Assembly (NCBI GenBank): GCA_035624455.1
Contig: DASPRM010000069.1
Location: 1-32,652 of the forward strand
Origin: Terriglobales bacterium
GTDB taxonomy: Bacteria; Acidobacteriota; Terriglobia; Terriglobales; Acidobacteriaceae
Reading direction: 5' to 3'
Length of the DNA stretch: 32,652 bases
In this document: positions 23,548-31,962 of the stretch, in pieces
How the letters are laid out: each line of letters opens with the position of its first letter
Numbering within the stretch: position 1 is the stretch's first letter
Position numbers and translations under genes: made by a program
Notes under the pieces: generated by a model
What the model was told of the DNA's origin: nothing
Databases searched by the model: none
What the model saw: the letters and a program-made list of their open reading frames with translations, nothing else

Positions 23548-26004
23548 TTACGCTGCCGGCACTCCCGCGCCGCTCAGCACCTGCTCGCGCTCTTCGGCGT
23601 CCTTGCGGACTTCGTCTGGCGATGACGGCAGTGCCAGGTTCAGCACCTCATCGATCGTCGAGACGTAGTGCACGTTAACGCCTTCCAGTTGCTCTGGCGA
23701 CAAATCCTCTTCCACGTTCATCTTGTTTTCTGCCGGGAAGATGATGTCGTGCACGCCGGCACGCTTTGCCGCCAGGAACTTCTCCTTCACTCCGCCGATC
23801 GGAAGCACATTCCCGCTGAGGGTGATTTCTCCCGTCATGGCGGTCAACGGCCGAGTCTGCCTGCCGGTCAAGAGCGAAACCAGAGCCGTCACGATCGTCA
23901 CCCCAGCCGACGGACCATCTTTGGGAATCGCACCCGCAGGAACATGGATATGGATATCGTGATTAGCGAAGAATTCCTCATCGATCCCCAGCTTGCCGGC
24001 GTTGGAACGCACCCAGCTTAGCGCTGCCTGCATGGACTCGCGCATCACATCCTGAATCTGACCTGTAATGCTCAGTCCGCCCTTGCCTTTCATCGCAGTG
24101 GCTTCGACAAAAAGGATGTCTCCGCCCGAGGGCGTCCAGGCAAGTCCCACCACCACGCCGGGGCGCTTGGTGCGCTCGGCAATTTCAGTGTCCACGCGGA
24201 TCTTGATTCCACCCAGAAATTCGCGAGTCTGGATGATGTCGGGCGTGACTACCAGCTTTTCGTGCCGGCCTTCAGCCTGACGCCGCACCCGCTTGCGGCA
24301 GATCGTTCCAATCAGCCGTTCCAGATTGCGCACACCCGCTTCCCGCGTGTAGTGCCGGATAATGAAGCGGATCGACTCCTCGGGAAACTCGATCTGGTCC
24401 TTTTCCAGCCCGTTTTCGTCGATCTGCCGCGGGATCAGATAGCGGTTCGCGATGTGAACCTTCTCGTCCTCCGTGTAGCCCTGCAGCTCGATGATCTCCA
24501 TACGATCGCGCAGCGGCTCGGAAATCGTGTCGAGCATGTTGGCGGTCGTAATGAACAGCACCTTGGAGAGATCGAACGGCACATCCAGGTAGTTGTCCCG
24601 GAAGGTTGAGTTCTGCTCGGGATCGAGCGCTTCCAGCAGCGCGGAACCAGGATCGCCGCGGAAATCGCGTCCCACCTTGTCGATTTCGTCCAGCATGAAC
24701 ACCGGATCGTTGGTTTCCGCCCGCCGGATGCCCTGAATGATTTGTCCTGGTAGCGCTCCAATATAGGTGCGGCGATGCCCGCGGATTTCCGCTTCGTCGT
24801 GTACGCCGCCCAGCGAGATGCGCACAAACTTGCGTCCCAGGGAACGCGCGATGGACTTACCCAGAGAAGTCTTACCTACCCCAGGAGGCCCCACGAAGCA
24901 CAGGATTGGACCCTTCATCGCCGGTTTGTTGCGGCGGACCGACAAGTAATCAAGGATGCGATCCTTCACCTTCTGCAGGTCATAGTGGTCTTCATCCAGG
25001 ATGGTCTTCGCCTTGAGAATATCCACTTCTACGCCTGAAGACTTGCTCCAGGGCAAGACCGCCAGCCATTCAATGTAATTGCGGGTAAGCCCGTAGTCGG
25101 CTGCCATAGGGGACATGCGAGCCAGCCGGCCAAGCTCTTTCATAGCCTCTTTCTTGACCTCTTCCGGCATGCCCGCTTGCTCGATCTTTTGCCGCAGCTC
25201 CTCGGTGTCCTTGGTAGTCTCGTCAACCTCACCCAGTTCCTTCTGGATGGCTTTCATCTGTTCGCGCAGATAAAACTCACGCTGCGTCTGTTGCACCCGA
25301 TCCTGAACTTCAGACTGGATCTTGTTGCGCAGTTGCTGAACCTCCAGCTCTTTCACCAGGTGCTGATTAATCTTGTCCAGCCGGGCACGAACGTCCGCAG
25401 TCTCCAGAACCTCCTGTTTGTCACGGCTGGAAAGCGTTGGCAGTGAGGATGCGATGAAATCCACCAGCCGCCCCGGCTCTTCTATATTCATCGCCACCGT
25501 GGCCAGCTCATCTGACAGGGTCGGGGAGCCGGCGACAATCTGCTGGAACAGGGTTAGCACGTTACGCTGCAGCGCCTCCAGCTCGGCGCTCTTGGAGGGA
25601 GCGATCTCCCCAATCGCACTGGTCACCGCCGTCATGAAGGGTGCCAACTGCGTGTATTCGGTGATGTGAACCCGCTCCAGACCTTCCGCAAAAACGAAAA
25701 GGCTCTGATTCGGCATCTTTACGACCTTATGAACGATTGCAAGCGTTCCGATGGTGTAGAGGTCCACTGGCTGCGGGCTATCCACCCGCGCCTCCCTCTG
25801 CGCCACGACGATGATGGTCTTGTCTTCTCCCAGAGAATTAATCAGTTGAACCGAGCTCTCACGCCCCACGGTGAGTGGCAAAACCGCGTGCGGGAACAAT
25901 ACCGTGTCCCTGACCGGCAGCACCGGCAGGCTTCGATGCGCCTGCCCTTCCGGTTCTTTAGGAGCTGGTTCTTTGCGCTCTAAGTTGCGCGATGGATTGG
26001 CCAT
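23548..26004 (-). CDS. lon: ATP-dependent protease Lon
   Basis: Lon degrades misfolded and regulatory proteins in the cytoplasm. It is 818 residues. The N-terminal LON substrate domain begins SLPVLPVRDTVLFPHAVLPLTVGRESSV (25-52). A coiled region VQQTQREFYLREQMKAIQKELGEVDE follows near 237-262. The AAA+ core has Walker A GPPGVGKT (372-379), Walker B VFMLDEID (435-442) and SEPLRDRMEIIEL. The peptidase has S699 (PKDGPSAGVT) and K742 (GGVKEKFLAAKRAG), the catalytic dyad. Right upstream (26013-26033) is a HAIR-like inverted repeat, pointing to HspR control in heat shock. The start ATG at 26002-26004 is preceded by AAGGGAG. It is transcribed divergently from the Cys-rich secreted gene. Confidence 0.97.
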   Translation of the reverse strand: MANPSRNLERKEPAPKEPEGQAHRSLPVLPVRDTVLFPHAVLPLTVGRESSVQLINSLGEDKTIIVVAQREARVDSPQPVDLYTIGTLAIVHKVVKMPNQSLFVFAEGLERVHITEYTQLAPFMTAVTSAIGEIAPSKSAELEALQRNVLTLFQQIVAGSPTLSDELATVAMNIEEPGRLVDFIASSLPTLSSRDKQEVLETADVRARLDKINQHLVKELEVQQLRNKIQSEVQDRVQQTQREFYLREQMKAIQKELGEVDETTKDTEELRQKIEQAGMPEEVKKEAMKELGRLARMSPMAADYGLTRNYIEWLAVLPWSKSSGVEVDILKAKTILDEDHYDLQKVKDRILDYLSVRRNKPAMKGPILCFVGPPGVGKTSLGKSIARSLGRKFVRISLGGVHDEAEIRGHRRTYIGALPGQIIQGIRRAETNDPVFMLDEIDKVGRDFRGDPGSALLEALDPEQNSTFRDNYLDVPFDLSKVLFITTANMLDTISEPLRDRMEIIELQGYTEDEKVHIANRYLIPRQIDENGLEKDQIEFPEESIRFIIRHYTREAGVRNLERLIGTICRKRVRRQAEGRHEKLVVTPDIIQTREFLGGIKIRVDTEIAERTKRPGVVVGLAWTPSGGDILFVEATAMKGKGGLSITGQIQDVMRESMQAALSWVRSNAGKLGIDEEFFANHDIHIHVPAGAIPKDGPSAGVTIVTALVSLLTGRQTRPLTAMTGEITLSGNVLPIGGVKEKFLAAKRAGVHDIIFPAENKMNVEEDLSPEQLEGVNVHYVSTIDEVLNLALPSSPDEVRKDAEEREQVLSGAGVPAA

Positions 26005-26012
26005 AAAGCTCC

Positions 26013-26033
26013 CTTGAGTGAACTATACTCAAC
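26013..26033 (-). promoter_or_regulatory. HAIR-like operator (HspR site) of lon
   Basis: CTTGAGT (26013-26019), seven bases, then ACTCAAC (26027-26033). It matches the HspR-associated inverted repeat CTTGAGT-N7-ACTCAAG except for the last base. On the minus strand a -10-like TATAGT (26022-26027) lies inside it, and the right arm borders the AAGGGAG ribosome site of lon, eight bases before the start. Confidence 0.7.
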
Positions 26034-26466
26034 TTTTGATGACCCTCACGGCACAAAAGATGCACTCCGCAATCTCCCCACTTCTCTTCGTGGCCGAGGG
26101 ATTGTAAATCGGGGTGTGCCCCTCCGCAATGTGCCTGTCCCAACCAAAAGTGAAACTCATTCCGTAATTGCACCCGGAAAGAAAACAGGCCCATTGAGAT
26201 GACGACCTCCCTAGAGGCGGCAGCATAACAGCGAAGTTCAATCCTGGGCTGCTCCCAATTGCATTCATCTATCCCGATTGACTGCCATGGTCCCAGCAGA
26301 GCGTCCTGATTAGCCGGTGGGGCTAATTCATTGTGGCTAGCTTAGGCGGGCTAGCGCATTCTGCCTAACTCCTTCGCAGACTAGCTCCGCAGAAAATCCG
26401 GGTATAGCCTCCCGCCCAATTAGCTTTCCTTAAGCATGGCCGGAAAGCAATCAGGAGGTTCCCCGA
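26034..26466. other. Divergent intergenic region lon / Cys-rich secreted gene
   Basis: This 433-bp stretch has no gene. It holds the edge of the lon promoter region on the left. The right half has a 7-bp stem ATTAGCC / GGCTAAT (26309-26327) and interlocked stems at 26336-26368 before the next gene. The AGGAGG ribosome site of that gene is near 26454. Confidence 0.6.
26309..26368 (+). ncRNA. Structured leader or regulatory element (hairpin plus pseudoknot-like stems)
   Basis: ATTAGCC-ggtgg-GGCTAAT forms a hairpin. Next, GCTAGC (26336-26341) pairs with GCTAGC (26350-26355), while TTAGGC in its loop (26342-26347) pairs with GCCTAA (26363-26368). That is the order of an H-type pseudoknot, though the first connecting loop would have no free base. 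A known riboswitch class was not recognised. The strand is assumed to be that of the downstream gene. Confidence 0.35.
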
Positions 26467-27081
26467 ATGCGAAAAGCGTTGTACGCCTCCGTCTTGTTGC
26501 TGATAGTTCTTGCCAGCTCGTGTTTGATCTTCGCGCAGGGCATCAGTGACGTGTATCAACTCACTTACTACTCCAACCGGGAGAACGCAAAAATCATCAC
26601 GGCAGCCGTGGTGATTCCCGATCAGACTGTCCGCATCATCAACCCCGGTGAGCAAGGAACGCCGCTGGGTGCCCACCACGGCACGGTTTGTGCGGACATT
26701 TACGTGTTCGATTCCAATCAGGAGATGACCGAATGCTGCTCCTGCCCGATTACAGCAAACGGCCTGCTCATTCTCTCGGTAAACAATAACCTCACGTCCA
26801 ACCCGCTTACCGGTTTCCCGCCGCCTACTGACGGGGTGATTAAGATCGTTTCCGATAACCAGGCGAATTGCGACGCCACCAGCCCCGTGCCAACGCCGGA
26901 TTTGCGGGCGTTCGCGACTCACCTGCAAAACCCCGGGGGCAGCGTTCTGGTAACCACGGAAGAAGAATTTGCGACTGCCGATCTGCAGCAGGACGAACTC
27001 TCCTTCCTGGGTCAGGCGTGCTCCTTTGTCCAGTTCCTGGGTAGTGGTAAGGGCACCTGCACTTGCCCGAGGGACTTGTAA
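26467..27081 (+). CDS. Secreted Cys-rich protein of unknown function
   Basis: I do not recognise the family. It is a predicted exported protein, 204 residues. A signal peptide MRKALYASVLLLIVLASSCLIFAQ precedes GISDVYQLTYYS. The mature part contains several Cys that could form disulfides: GTVCADIYVF, MTECCSCPITANG, QANCDATS, GQACSFVQ and the C-terminal GTCTCPRDL. Beta-strand-like stretches suggest an immunoglobulin-like or jelly-roll domain, but this is guesswork. AGGAGG seven or eight bases before the ATG is a strong ribosome site. A clear intrinsic terminator follows 75 bp downstream, so it is a one-gene unit with a long structured leader. Confidence 0.72.
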   Translation: MRKALYASVLLLIVLASSCLIFAQGISDVYQLTYYSNRENAKIITAAVVIPDQTVRIINPGEQGTPLGAHHGTVCADIYVFDSNQEMTECCSCPITANGLLILSVNNNLTSNPLTGFPPPTDGVIKIVSDNQANCDATSPVPTPDLRAFATHLQNPGGSVLVTTEEEFATADLQQDELSFLGQACSFVQFLGSGKGTCTCPRDL

Positions 27082-27155
27082 AGCTAAGCAGTCTGGATGC
27101 CGGCTTCCAGATTGCTCGACAGTTCACCAGTTCACTGTTTCTGCGGGAGGTCGAG

Positions 27156-27185
27156 AAAAGCCGCCAGTTCTTTGGCGGCTTTTTT
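27156..27185 (+). terminator. Intrinsic terminator of the Cys-rich secreted gene
   Basis: AAAAGCCGCCA pairs with TGGCGGCTTTT over 11 bp around a six-base loop and is followed by more T. A classical rho-independent terminator on the plus strand. Confidence 0.92.
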
Positions 27186-27330
27186 CGTTCACCGCAATGC
27201 CGACAGCCCCGGATCACACTTCCAGTGTGAACTGCGCCAGGTCGTAACGTACCATCCTCTCAAAACCACCCTCCCCTGACTATTGTTCAACTCTCCTGAA
27301 TTCCTCGCCGCGGGAAGTGGTTGCCTGGAT

Positions 27331-28137
27331 TTATGCTGCGGGGTAAATCCCCAGCACCTTCACGAAATCCGAAATCTCGGCCAGATGGTGCAGTGCGTTA
27401 CGGGCAGGCTCATCGTCGCCACGCAAAAAGTCTACATAGAACACGTATTCCCAAGGGCGTCCTCGCAGAGGCCGGGATTCAATCTTTGTCAGATTGATGT
27501 CGCGCAATGAGAACACACTGAGCGCCTTGAACAGAGCCCCTGGCACATTGCGCAATGAGAATGCCACCGACGTTTTGTTTGCCCTCGGCAGCGCACGTTT
27601 TTGCTTCCGCACCAGGAAAAAGCGTGTGAAGTTCTGCTTGTCATCCTCCAGTCCTTTCACCAGGATGCTGGCGCCATAGACATGTGCCGCCTGTTTTCCC
27701 GCGATGGCTGCGGCATCTCGAAGCTTCCCCTCCATGATGTGTTTTACACTGCCCGCGGTATCGTAAAACGGCACCGCTCGAAGCCTGGGATGCTTACGGA
27801 AGAAGTCACGGCACTGCGCCAGCGCCACCGGATGAGATAAAACGTCCTTGATGTCCGCCAGGCGCGCCCCACGCGCCGCCATCAAGTTATGCCGGATGCG
27901 CAGTCGGAATTCCCGCTGAATGAAAACCTCGCGGACCAGCAGCAGGTCATAGTGTTCGGCGACTGAACCTGCCAGGGAGTTCTCGATCGGAATCAGGGCT
28001 GCCGCTGCTGCCGCCGAATCCAGCTTGTCGAATACCTCGGCCGAAACCGCGCAGGGCACGACCTTGCAACCCGGCAGAAAGGTTTGTGCGGCTTCGTCGC
28101 TGAACGAGCCCAGCTCCCCCTGGATCGCAACCTTCAT
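27331..28137 (-). CDS. pheA: Prephenate dehydratase
   Basis: Prephenate dehydratase makes phenylpyruvate from prephenate in phenylalanine biosynthesis. The N-terminal catalytic part is MKVAIQGELGSFSDEAAQTFLPG, ALIPIENSLAGSVAEHYDLL and VLSHPVALAQCRDFF. The TRF motif is present in NFTRFFLVRKQ near residue 175. A C-terminal ACT regulatory domain follows: KTSVAFSLRNVPGALFKALSVFSLRDINLTKIESRPL, expected to bind Phe for feedback. There is no chorismate mutase domain, so this is the monofunctional form, 268 residues from the ATG. An upstream GTG (28153-28155) overlaps the hyuA stop as GTGA, and could be used instead. It is the last gene of the nicO-hyuA-pheA unit. Confidence 0.94.
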   Translation of the reverse strand: MKVAIQGELGSFSDEAAQTFLPGCKVVPCAVSAEVFDKLDSAAAAAALIPIENSLAGSVAEHYDLLLVREVFIQREFRLRIRHNLMAARGARLADIKDVLSHPVALAQCRDFFRKHPRLRAVPFYDTAGSVKHIMEGKLRDAAAIAGKQAAHVYGASILVKGLEDDKQNFTRFFLVRKQKRALPRANKTSVAFSLRNVPGALFKALSVFSLRDINLTKIESRPLRGRPWEYVFYVDFLRGDDEPARNALHHLAEISDFVKVLGIYPAA

Positions 28138-28151
28138 CGCGGCAGTCGTCC

Positions 28152-30260
28152 TCACTTTCCACCCGTACCAATAACAATGTTGCCGGCCACATCAACTCGG
28201 AAACCCATTCCTGGCGGCACAACCGTGGTTGCACTGTACTCTGTGATTACCGCTGGACCAGCATACTTCCGTCCTGTCCCCAGCCCTTCGCGGTCGTGGA
28301 CTGCCGTGCGCACAGCCCGGCCGCCAAAGTACACCAACGCGTGCTGCTTTTCTGCTGCTACTCGGGACGCCATTCTCTGTCGGGGAGGCTGCTGACCGCG
28401 TATCCGCGCGCGCAAGCGCAGAGTAACGATCTCCAGATCCCGATCGCGACTGCTGTATCCGTAATGACGCTGGTGCTCCTGATGGAAGCTCTCACACAAT
28501 TCCTGCCCGAAGGGTACATTCAGCTCGAAACCCTGGCCGTGGTAACGCAGATCGGCAGTGGCCAGAAATTCAATCTTCCCGGGCCAACCTTCGCGTTTGA
28601 AATCTGCCGTAGCCATGCGGCGCAGCCTTTCGAGTTCTCCACGGAAGTGGGAGAACTCCCCGCGGCCGAGCAGTTGTCGCTGCTTTCCTGAGGCGGGCGC
28701 CATTCTTACGCGTTGCAACAATGTCCGTGAGTAATCTTTCACGATGTCGCTTACCAGAATCCCATAAGCGGATGTGGCTCCTGGCCAGGCGGGAATGACC
28801 ACGTGCGGAATGTTCAGTGCGGCTGCCAGTTCGCAGGCGTGCAGTCCGCCTGCTCCGCCGAACGCCACCAGCGCAAAATCCCGCGGGTCGTGGCCGCGCT
28901 CGACCGAGACCACGCGAATAGCCTTCTCCATGGTCGCGTTGACCACCCGAATGACGCCGGCAGCGAACTCTTCCACACTTAACTGCTGTTGTCTCTCGTG
29001 CAGCCAATGCTTCACTTTTTGATGGGTGCTTTCCAGCTCAAGGCGGAATTCTCCCCCCAGGAAACGATCTGCGCGCATGCGTCCCAGCAGCAGGTTAGCA
29101 TCGCTGACTGTCGGCTCCTGACCCTTGCCATAGCAGATAGGGCCCGGATCGGCGCCCGCCGATTCTGGTCCCACTCGTAAGGCCCCGCCCAGATCGAACC
29201 GAGCGATGGATCCGCCTCCCGCTCCCACCGTATGAATGTCGAGCATCGGCACCCGCACCGGCAGGCCGGCAATTTCCCCTTCATTGCTGGCACGCACTTC
29301 CCCATCTACCAGCGCTACATCCGTCGAAGTACCGCCCATATCGAACGAAATGATCTTGTGGAAGCCGCTGCGGCGGCCCATGGTGGAAGCACCCACGACT
29401 CCCCCCGCCGGGCCGGACAGCACCGTGCGCACCGGCTCACGCGCCGCCGACTCCAGCGAAGTAATTCCTCCACTGGACTGCATCACAAAGACCGAAGGAT
29501 TGGTTGCTTGCCGGTCCCGCGATTCTTGCCCTATTCCAAGGGCCACCCGCTCCGACAAACGCCGCAGATATCCCTCCATCACTGGCTGGAGATACGCATT
29601 CATCACCACCGTACTGGTGCGCTCGTATTCTCTGAACTCCGGCAGGATGATGTGTGACACAGAAATCGGCAGCCCCAGGCACCTCAGCGCTTCCGCCACA
29701 GCACACTCGTTCTGCGTATTTGCAAACGAAAACAGCAGGGATATAGCAATCGCTTCCGGCTTTTTTGCCTCAACTGAATCCACCAGCTGCTCCAGTTCCT
29801 GCTGATCCGGAGCCTTCACGATCTTGCCTTCCGGGCTGGTTCGTTCCTCGACGCCGAAGCGCAGCTCTCTTTGAATCAATGGCGGCACGCGATCGAAGAA
29901 GAAGTCATAAAGGCGGGGGCGGGCCTGCCGTCCGATCTCGATCACATCTTCGAACCCCGCCGTCGTGACCAGGGCAACGCGGGCTCCCTTGCGCTGCAGC
30001 ACGGTATTGGTGCCGACGGTAGTTCCGTGCAGCAAAACCGGAGCGCTGCGGCTTATGATTTTCGTGAGGGCACTGGCAATGGCTTCCGACGGATCGGCGG
30101 GAGTGGAAAATACTTTCAGCATCCGTACCCGGCCATCTTCCACCCAGATGCAGTCTGTGAAAGTTCCCCCTGTATCGATCGCTACGCGCAACTCGGCGGT
30201 GCCTGGGCGAGGACTGATTCTGCGAACAGCAGACTGGTGACGGCTTCCAGCGGCCATCAT
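28152..30260 (-). CDS. hyuA: Hydantoinase/5-oxoprolinase family protein, A subunit (HyuA-like)
   Basis: An ATP-dependent cyclic-amide hydrolase subunit, 702 residues, of the hydantoinase A / 5-oxoprolinase N-terminal type. RVAIDTGGTFTDCIWVEDG (near 25-43) is the phosphate-binding start of the actin-like fold. VLLHGTTVGTNTVLQRKGARVALVTTAGFEDVIEIGRQ follows. SGPAGGVVGAS and IISFDMGGTSTDVALVDGE are later motifs, then VGAGGGSIARFD and FGGAGGLHACELA. The usual partner, HyuB, is not found in the window, so the protein may act alone, pair with a distant gene, or have another amide as substrate. Its start overlaps the nicO stop, and its stop overlaps a possible pheA start, which suggests one transcript. 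Confidence 0.9.
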   Translation of the reverse strand: MMAAGSRHQSAVRRISPRPGTAELRVAIDTGGTFTDCIWVEDGRVRMLKVFSTPADPSEAIASALTKIISRSAPVLLHGTTVGTNTVLQRKGARVALVTTAGFEDVIEIGRQARPRLYDFFFDRVPPLIQRELRFGVEERTSPEGKIVKAPDQQELEQLVDSVEAKKPEAIAISLLFSFANTQNECAVAEALRCLGLPISVSHIILPEFREYERTSTVVMNAYLQPVMEGYLRRLSERVALGIGQESRDRQATNPSVFVMQSSGGITSLESAAREPVRTVLSGPAGGVVGASTMGRRSGFHKIISFDMGGTSTDVALVDGEVRASNEGEIAGLPVRVPMLDIHTVGAGGGSIARFDLGGALRVGPESAGADPGPICYGKGQEPTVSDANLLLGRMRADRFLGGEFRLELESTHQKVKHWLHERQQQLSVEEFAAGVIRVVNATMEKAIRVVSVERGHDPRDFALVAFGGAGGLHACELAAALNIPHVVIPAWPGATSAYGILVSDIVKDYSRTLLQRVRMAPASGKQRQLLGRGEFSHFRGELERLRRMATADFKREGWPGKIEFLATADLRYHGQGFELNVPFGQELCESFHQEHQRHYGYSSRDRDLEIVTLRLRARIRGQQPPRQRMASRVAAEKQHALVYFGGRAVRTAVHDREGLGTGRKYAGPAVITEYSATTVVPPGMGFRVDVAGNIVIGTGGK

Positions 30261-30994
30261 CAGACCAGCAGCCGCTCACGGATGGTCATCAGTCCCGCAA
30301 CGATACAGAAGAGTGCGAGCAGGTAAGAGGAAGCCAGCAGGAATCTCGGCGCTCGCCCAACCGACTGGGCTTTGGCCGTGAGGCGGGAAAATGCCCGCTG
30401 GGTCAGGAATGCATAGCCGACCATGGAAACAATGATGCCCAGCACAAACACGCTCACTCGCAGAATGGTGATTGCCAGGGTCTGGGAGATCGCAATCGGC
30501 ACCACCGCGATCAAGCTGCGGGTTCCTCCCAGGGCAAAGAGAATACCTAAAGTCGCGGCCAGGCCGCCGTGCAGATGCTGATGCTGCTCTGGGCGCCTGT
30601 TTTCTTGAGCCGGTGCGTGCGCATGACCAACTCCCAGATGCAGATGATAGTGGCCGTGATGGGCGGCGCCGTGTGTGTGGCCGTGCTCGTGAATTTTCAC
30701 CCTTCCCGTGATCAACGCCCACAGCGCGAGGACTCCGGTGAAGACCAGAAGCCCGCCTCCAGCAAGATCGAAGCGCCGCTCCCATGACGGCGATAACAAC
30801 ATGCGCCCGAAGTGCCCGAGCACGCCGGCTGCTCCAAGAACTAACGCATGGCCACCGGCAAAACGCATGGCAAAGAAAACCACGCGGCGAAAGTTGTGGC
30901 CTACGGCGAATCCGAAGGTCGAGATCGCCGCCAAATGGTCCGGTCCAATCCCATGCAGCAGTCCGGCGGCAAAGATGGCAGCAAGCAAAAGCAT
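30260..30994 (-). CDS. NicO/UreH-like nickel or cobalt transporter
   Basis: An inner-membrane protein of 244 residues with about six membrane segments. The metal motif LLHGIGPDHLAAISTFGFAVG (12-32) matches the HxxxPDH form of the NicO/RcnA/UreH group. A His-rich cytoplasmic-type loop, HEHGHTHGAAHHGHYHLHLGVGHAHAP (about 102-128) with QHQHLHGG after it, fits Ni2+ or Co2+ handling. The later helices start with GILFALGGTRSLIAVVPIAI. Direction of transport (uptake or efflux) is not set. The last base of its stop is the first base of the hyuA start, so translation is likely coupled. No urease or hydrogenase genes are in the window. Confidence 0.85.
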   Translation of the reverse strand: MLLLAAIFAAGLLHGIGPDHLAAISTFGFAVGHNFRRVVFFAMRFAGGHALVLGAAGVLGHFGRMLLSPSWERRFDLAGGGLLVFTGVLALWALITGRVKIHEHGHTHGAAHHGHYHLHLGVGHAHAPAQENRRPEQHQHLHGGLAATLGILFALGGTRSLIAVVPIAISQTLAITILRVSVFVLGIIVSMVGYAFLTQRAFSRLTAKAQSVGRAPRFLLASSYLLALFCIVAGLMTIRERLLV

Positions 30995-31081
30995 AGGGTC
31001 ACACGAAAACAGCGGATTCTAGCATCTTGGAAACGTGCCCCGGTCGAGCCGACATGCAGGTTTGATTTCCAATTCGCACAT

Positions 31082-31582
31082 TTATTCCAGCCGCTTGGCC
31101 AACAGCAAAGCATCAATCCGGTTCAGGTAATAGCGGGGAATGACTTTCAAAACGAAATAGCTGAGACGCTTGTAAAACCGGATCGCGTTGTCATTGTCCA
31201 CCGCGGTTTCCAGATAAATGGTGTGGCAGCCTTCCCCTTGCAGGCGCTGCTCGGCGGCTTGCATCAGTTTCAGCCCCACTCCAGTGCGCCGCAGTTGCGG
31301 CTGCACGTCGATGGTGACGACGTGCCCCATGCCTTTTCCCAGATCCTGAGCAACGATGAAGCCCGCCACTTCCGCGGCCGCCCTCCTTCCTTCCTGCCCC
31401 TCCCCGGATGGTTTCTCTTTCGCGATCTCGGGTTCCGCCACCAGCGTGAATGCACCTTTCATCTTCATATACCAGCCCAGTTCTTTCTTGGAATAGGAAA
31501 TACCACGTACAAAGCACTCCTGATCCAGACGCCACAAGGCCTCGAAATCTTCCGGGCGCGACTCGCGGATGCGAATATCCAC
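31082..31582 (-). CDS. GNAT family N-acetyltransferase (RimI-like)
   Basis: An acetyl-CoA-dependent N-acetyltransferase, 166 residues. The start IRIRESRPEDFEALWRLDQECF is typical. HVVTIDVQPQLRRTGVGLKLMQAAEQRLQ (87-115) holds the acetyl-CoA-binding Q/RxxGxG/A (RRTGVG). LETAVDNDNAIRFYKRLSYFVLKVIPRYY is the usual C-terminal block of RimI-like enzymes. A charged insert, EPEIAKEKPSGEGQEGRRAAAEV, is unusual. The start is GTG at 31580-31582. Substrate unknown. Upstream of nicO by 87 bp on the same strand. Confidence 0.9.
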   Translation of the reverse strand: MDIRIRESRPEDFEALWRLDQECFVRGISYSKKELGWYMKMKGAFTLVAEPEIAKEKPSGEGQEGRRAAAEVAGFIVAQDLGKGMGHVVTIDVQPQLRRTGVGLKLMQAAEQRLQGEGCHTIYLETAVDNDNAIRFYKRLSYFVLKVIPRYYLNRIDALLLAKRLE

Positions 31583-31705
31583 TCCAGCATTGTAAAGGCG
31601 TCAATCGATGCCCGACCAAAAAGGAAGCCAGGCCAAACGCGCATTTACATCTATCTAGCCCAGAGACCTAGGAATCGATTACATTCAGAGGACCTGCGAG
31701 GAGCC

Positions 31706-31948
31706 ATGACTGAGCCCAGCTATGAAGAACTGAAAGCAAAATTGGCCCAACTGGAAAAGCAAGTTGAAGGACGCCGCGGAGGTTCGCTTGAATTCCGCAT
31801 CAGCGAGAAGGGCGCGGTGAGCGTTTATGGTCTGGGCCGATTCCCGGTGACGCTCTACTACGAACAGTGGATACGGCTCTTAGGACAAGCCGATGAGTTG
31901 AAAGCTTTCTTAGAGGACAACAAGTCCAAACTCAAACTGAAAGCCTAG
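31706..31948 (+). CDS. Small conserved protein with N-terminal coiled coil
   Basis: An 80-residue protein with a short charged helical start (SYEELKAKLAQLEKQVEGR), a likely coiled coil, then GGSLEFRISEKGAVSVYGLGRFPVTLYYEQWIRLLGQADELKAFLEDN. The second part looks like a compact alpha/beta unit and seems a conserved domain of unknown role. GAGGAG five bases before the ATG at 31706 sets the start; the frame stays open far upstream but that stretch lies antisense to real genes. The next gene starts 15 bp after, so the two may be cotranscribed. No function can be given. Confidence 0.75.
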   Translation: MTEPSYEELKAKLAQLEKQVEGRRGGSLEFRISEKGAVSVYGLGRFPVTLYYEQWIRLLGQADELKAFLEDNKSKLKLKA

Positions 31949-31962
31949 CCGCCGGGGAAACT

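Noticed and set aside
30848-31705. Plus-strand open frame extending the 80-residue gene upstream
   Set aside because: It runs antisense through the nicO and GNAT genes; the real start is the ATG at 31706 with a GAGGAG site.
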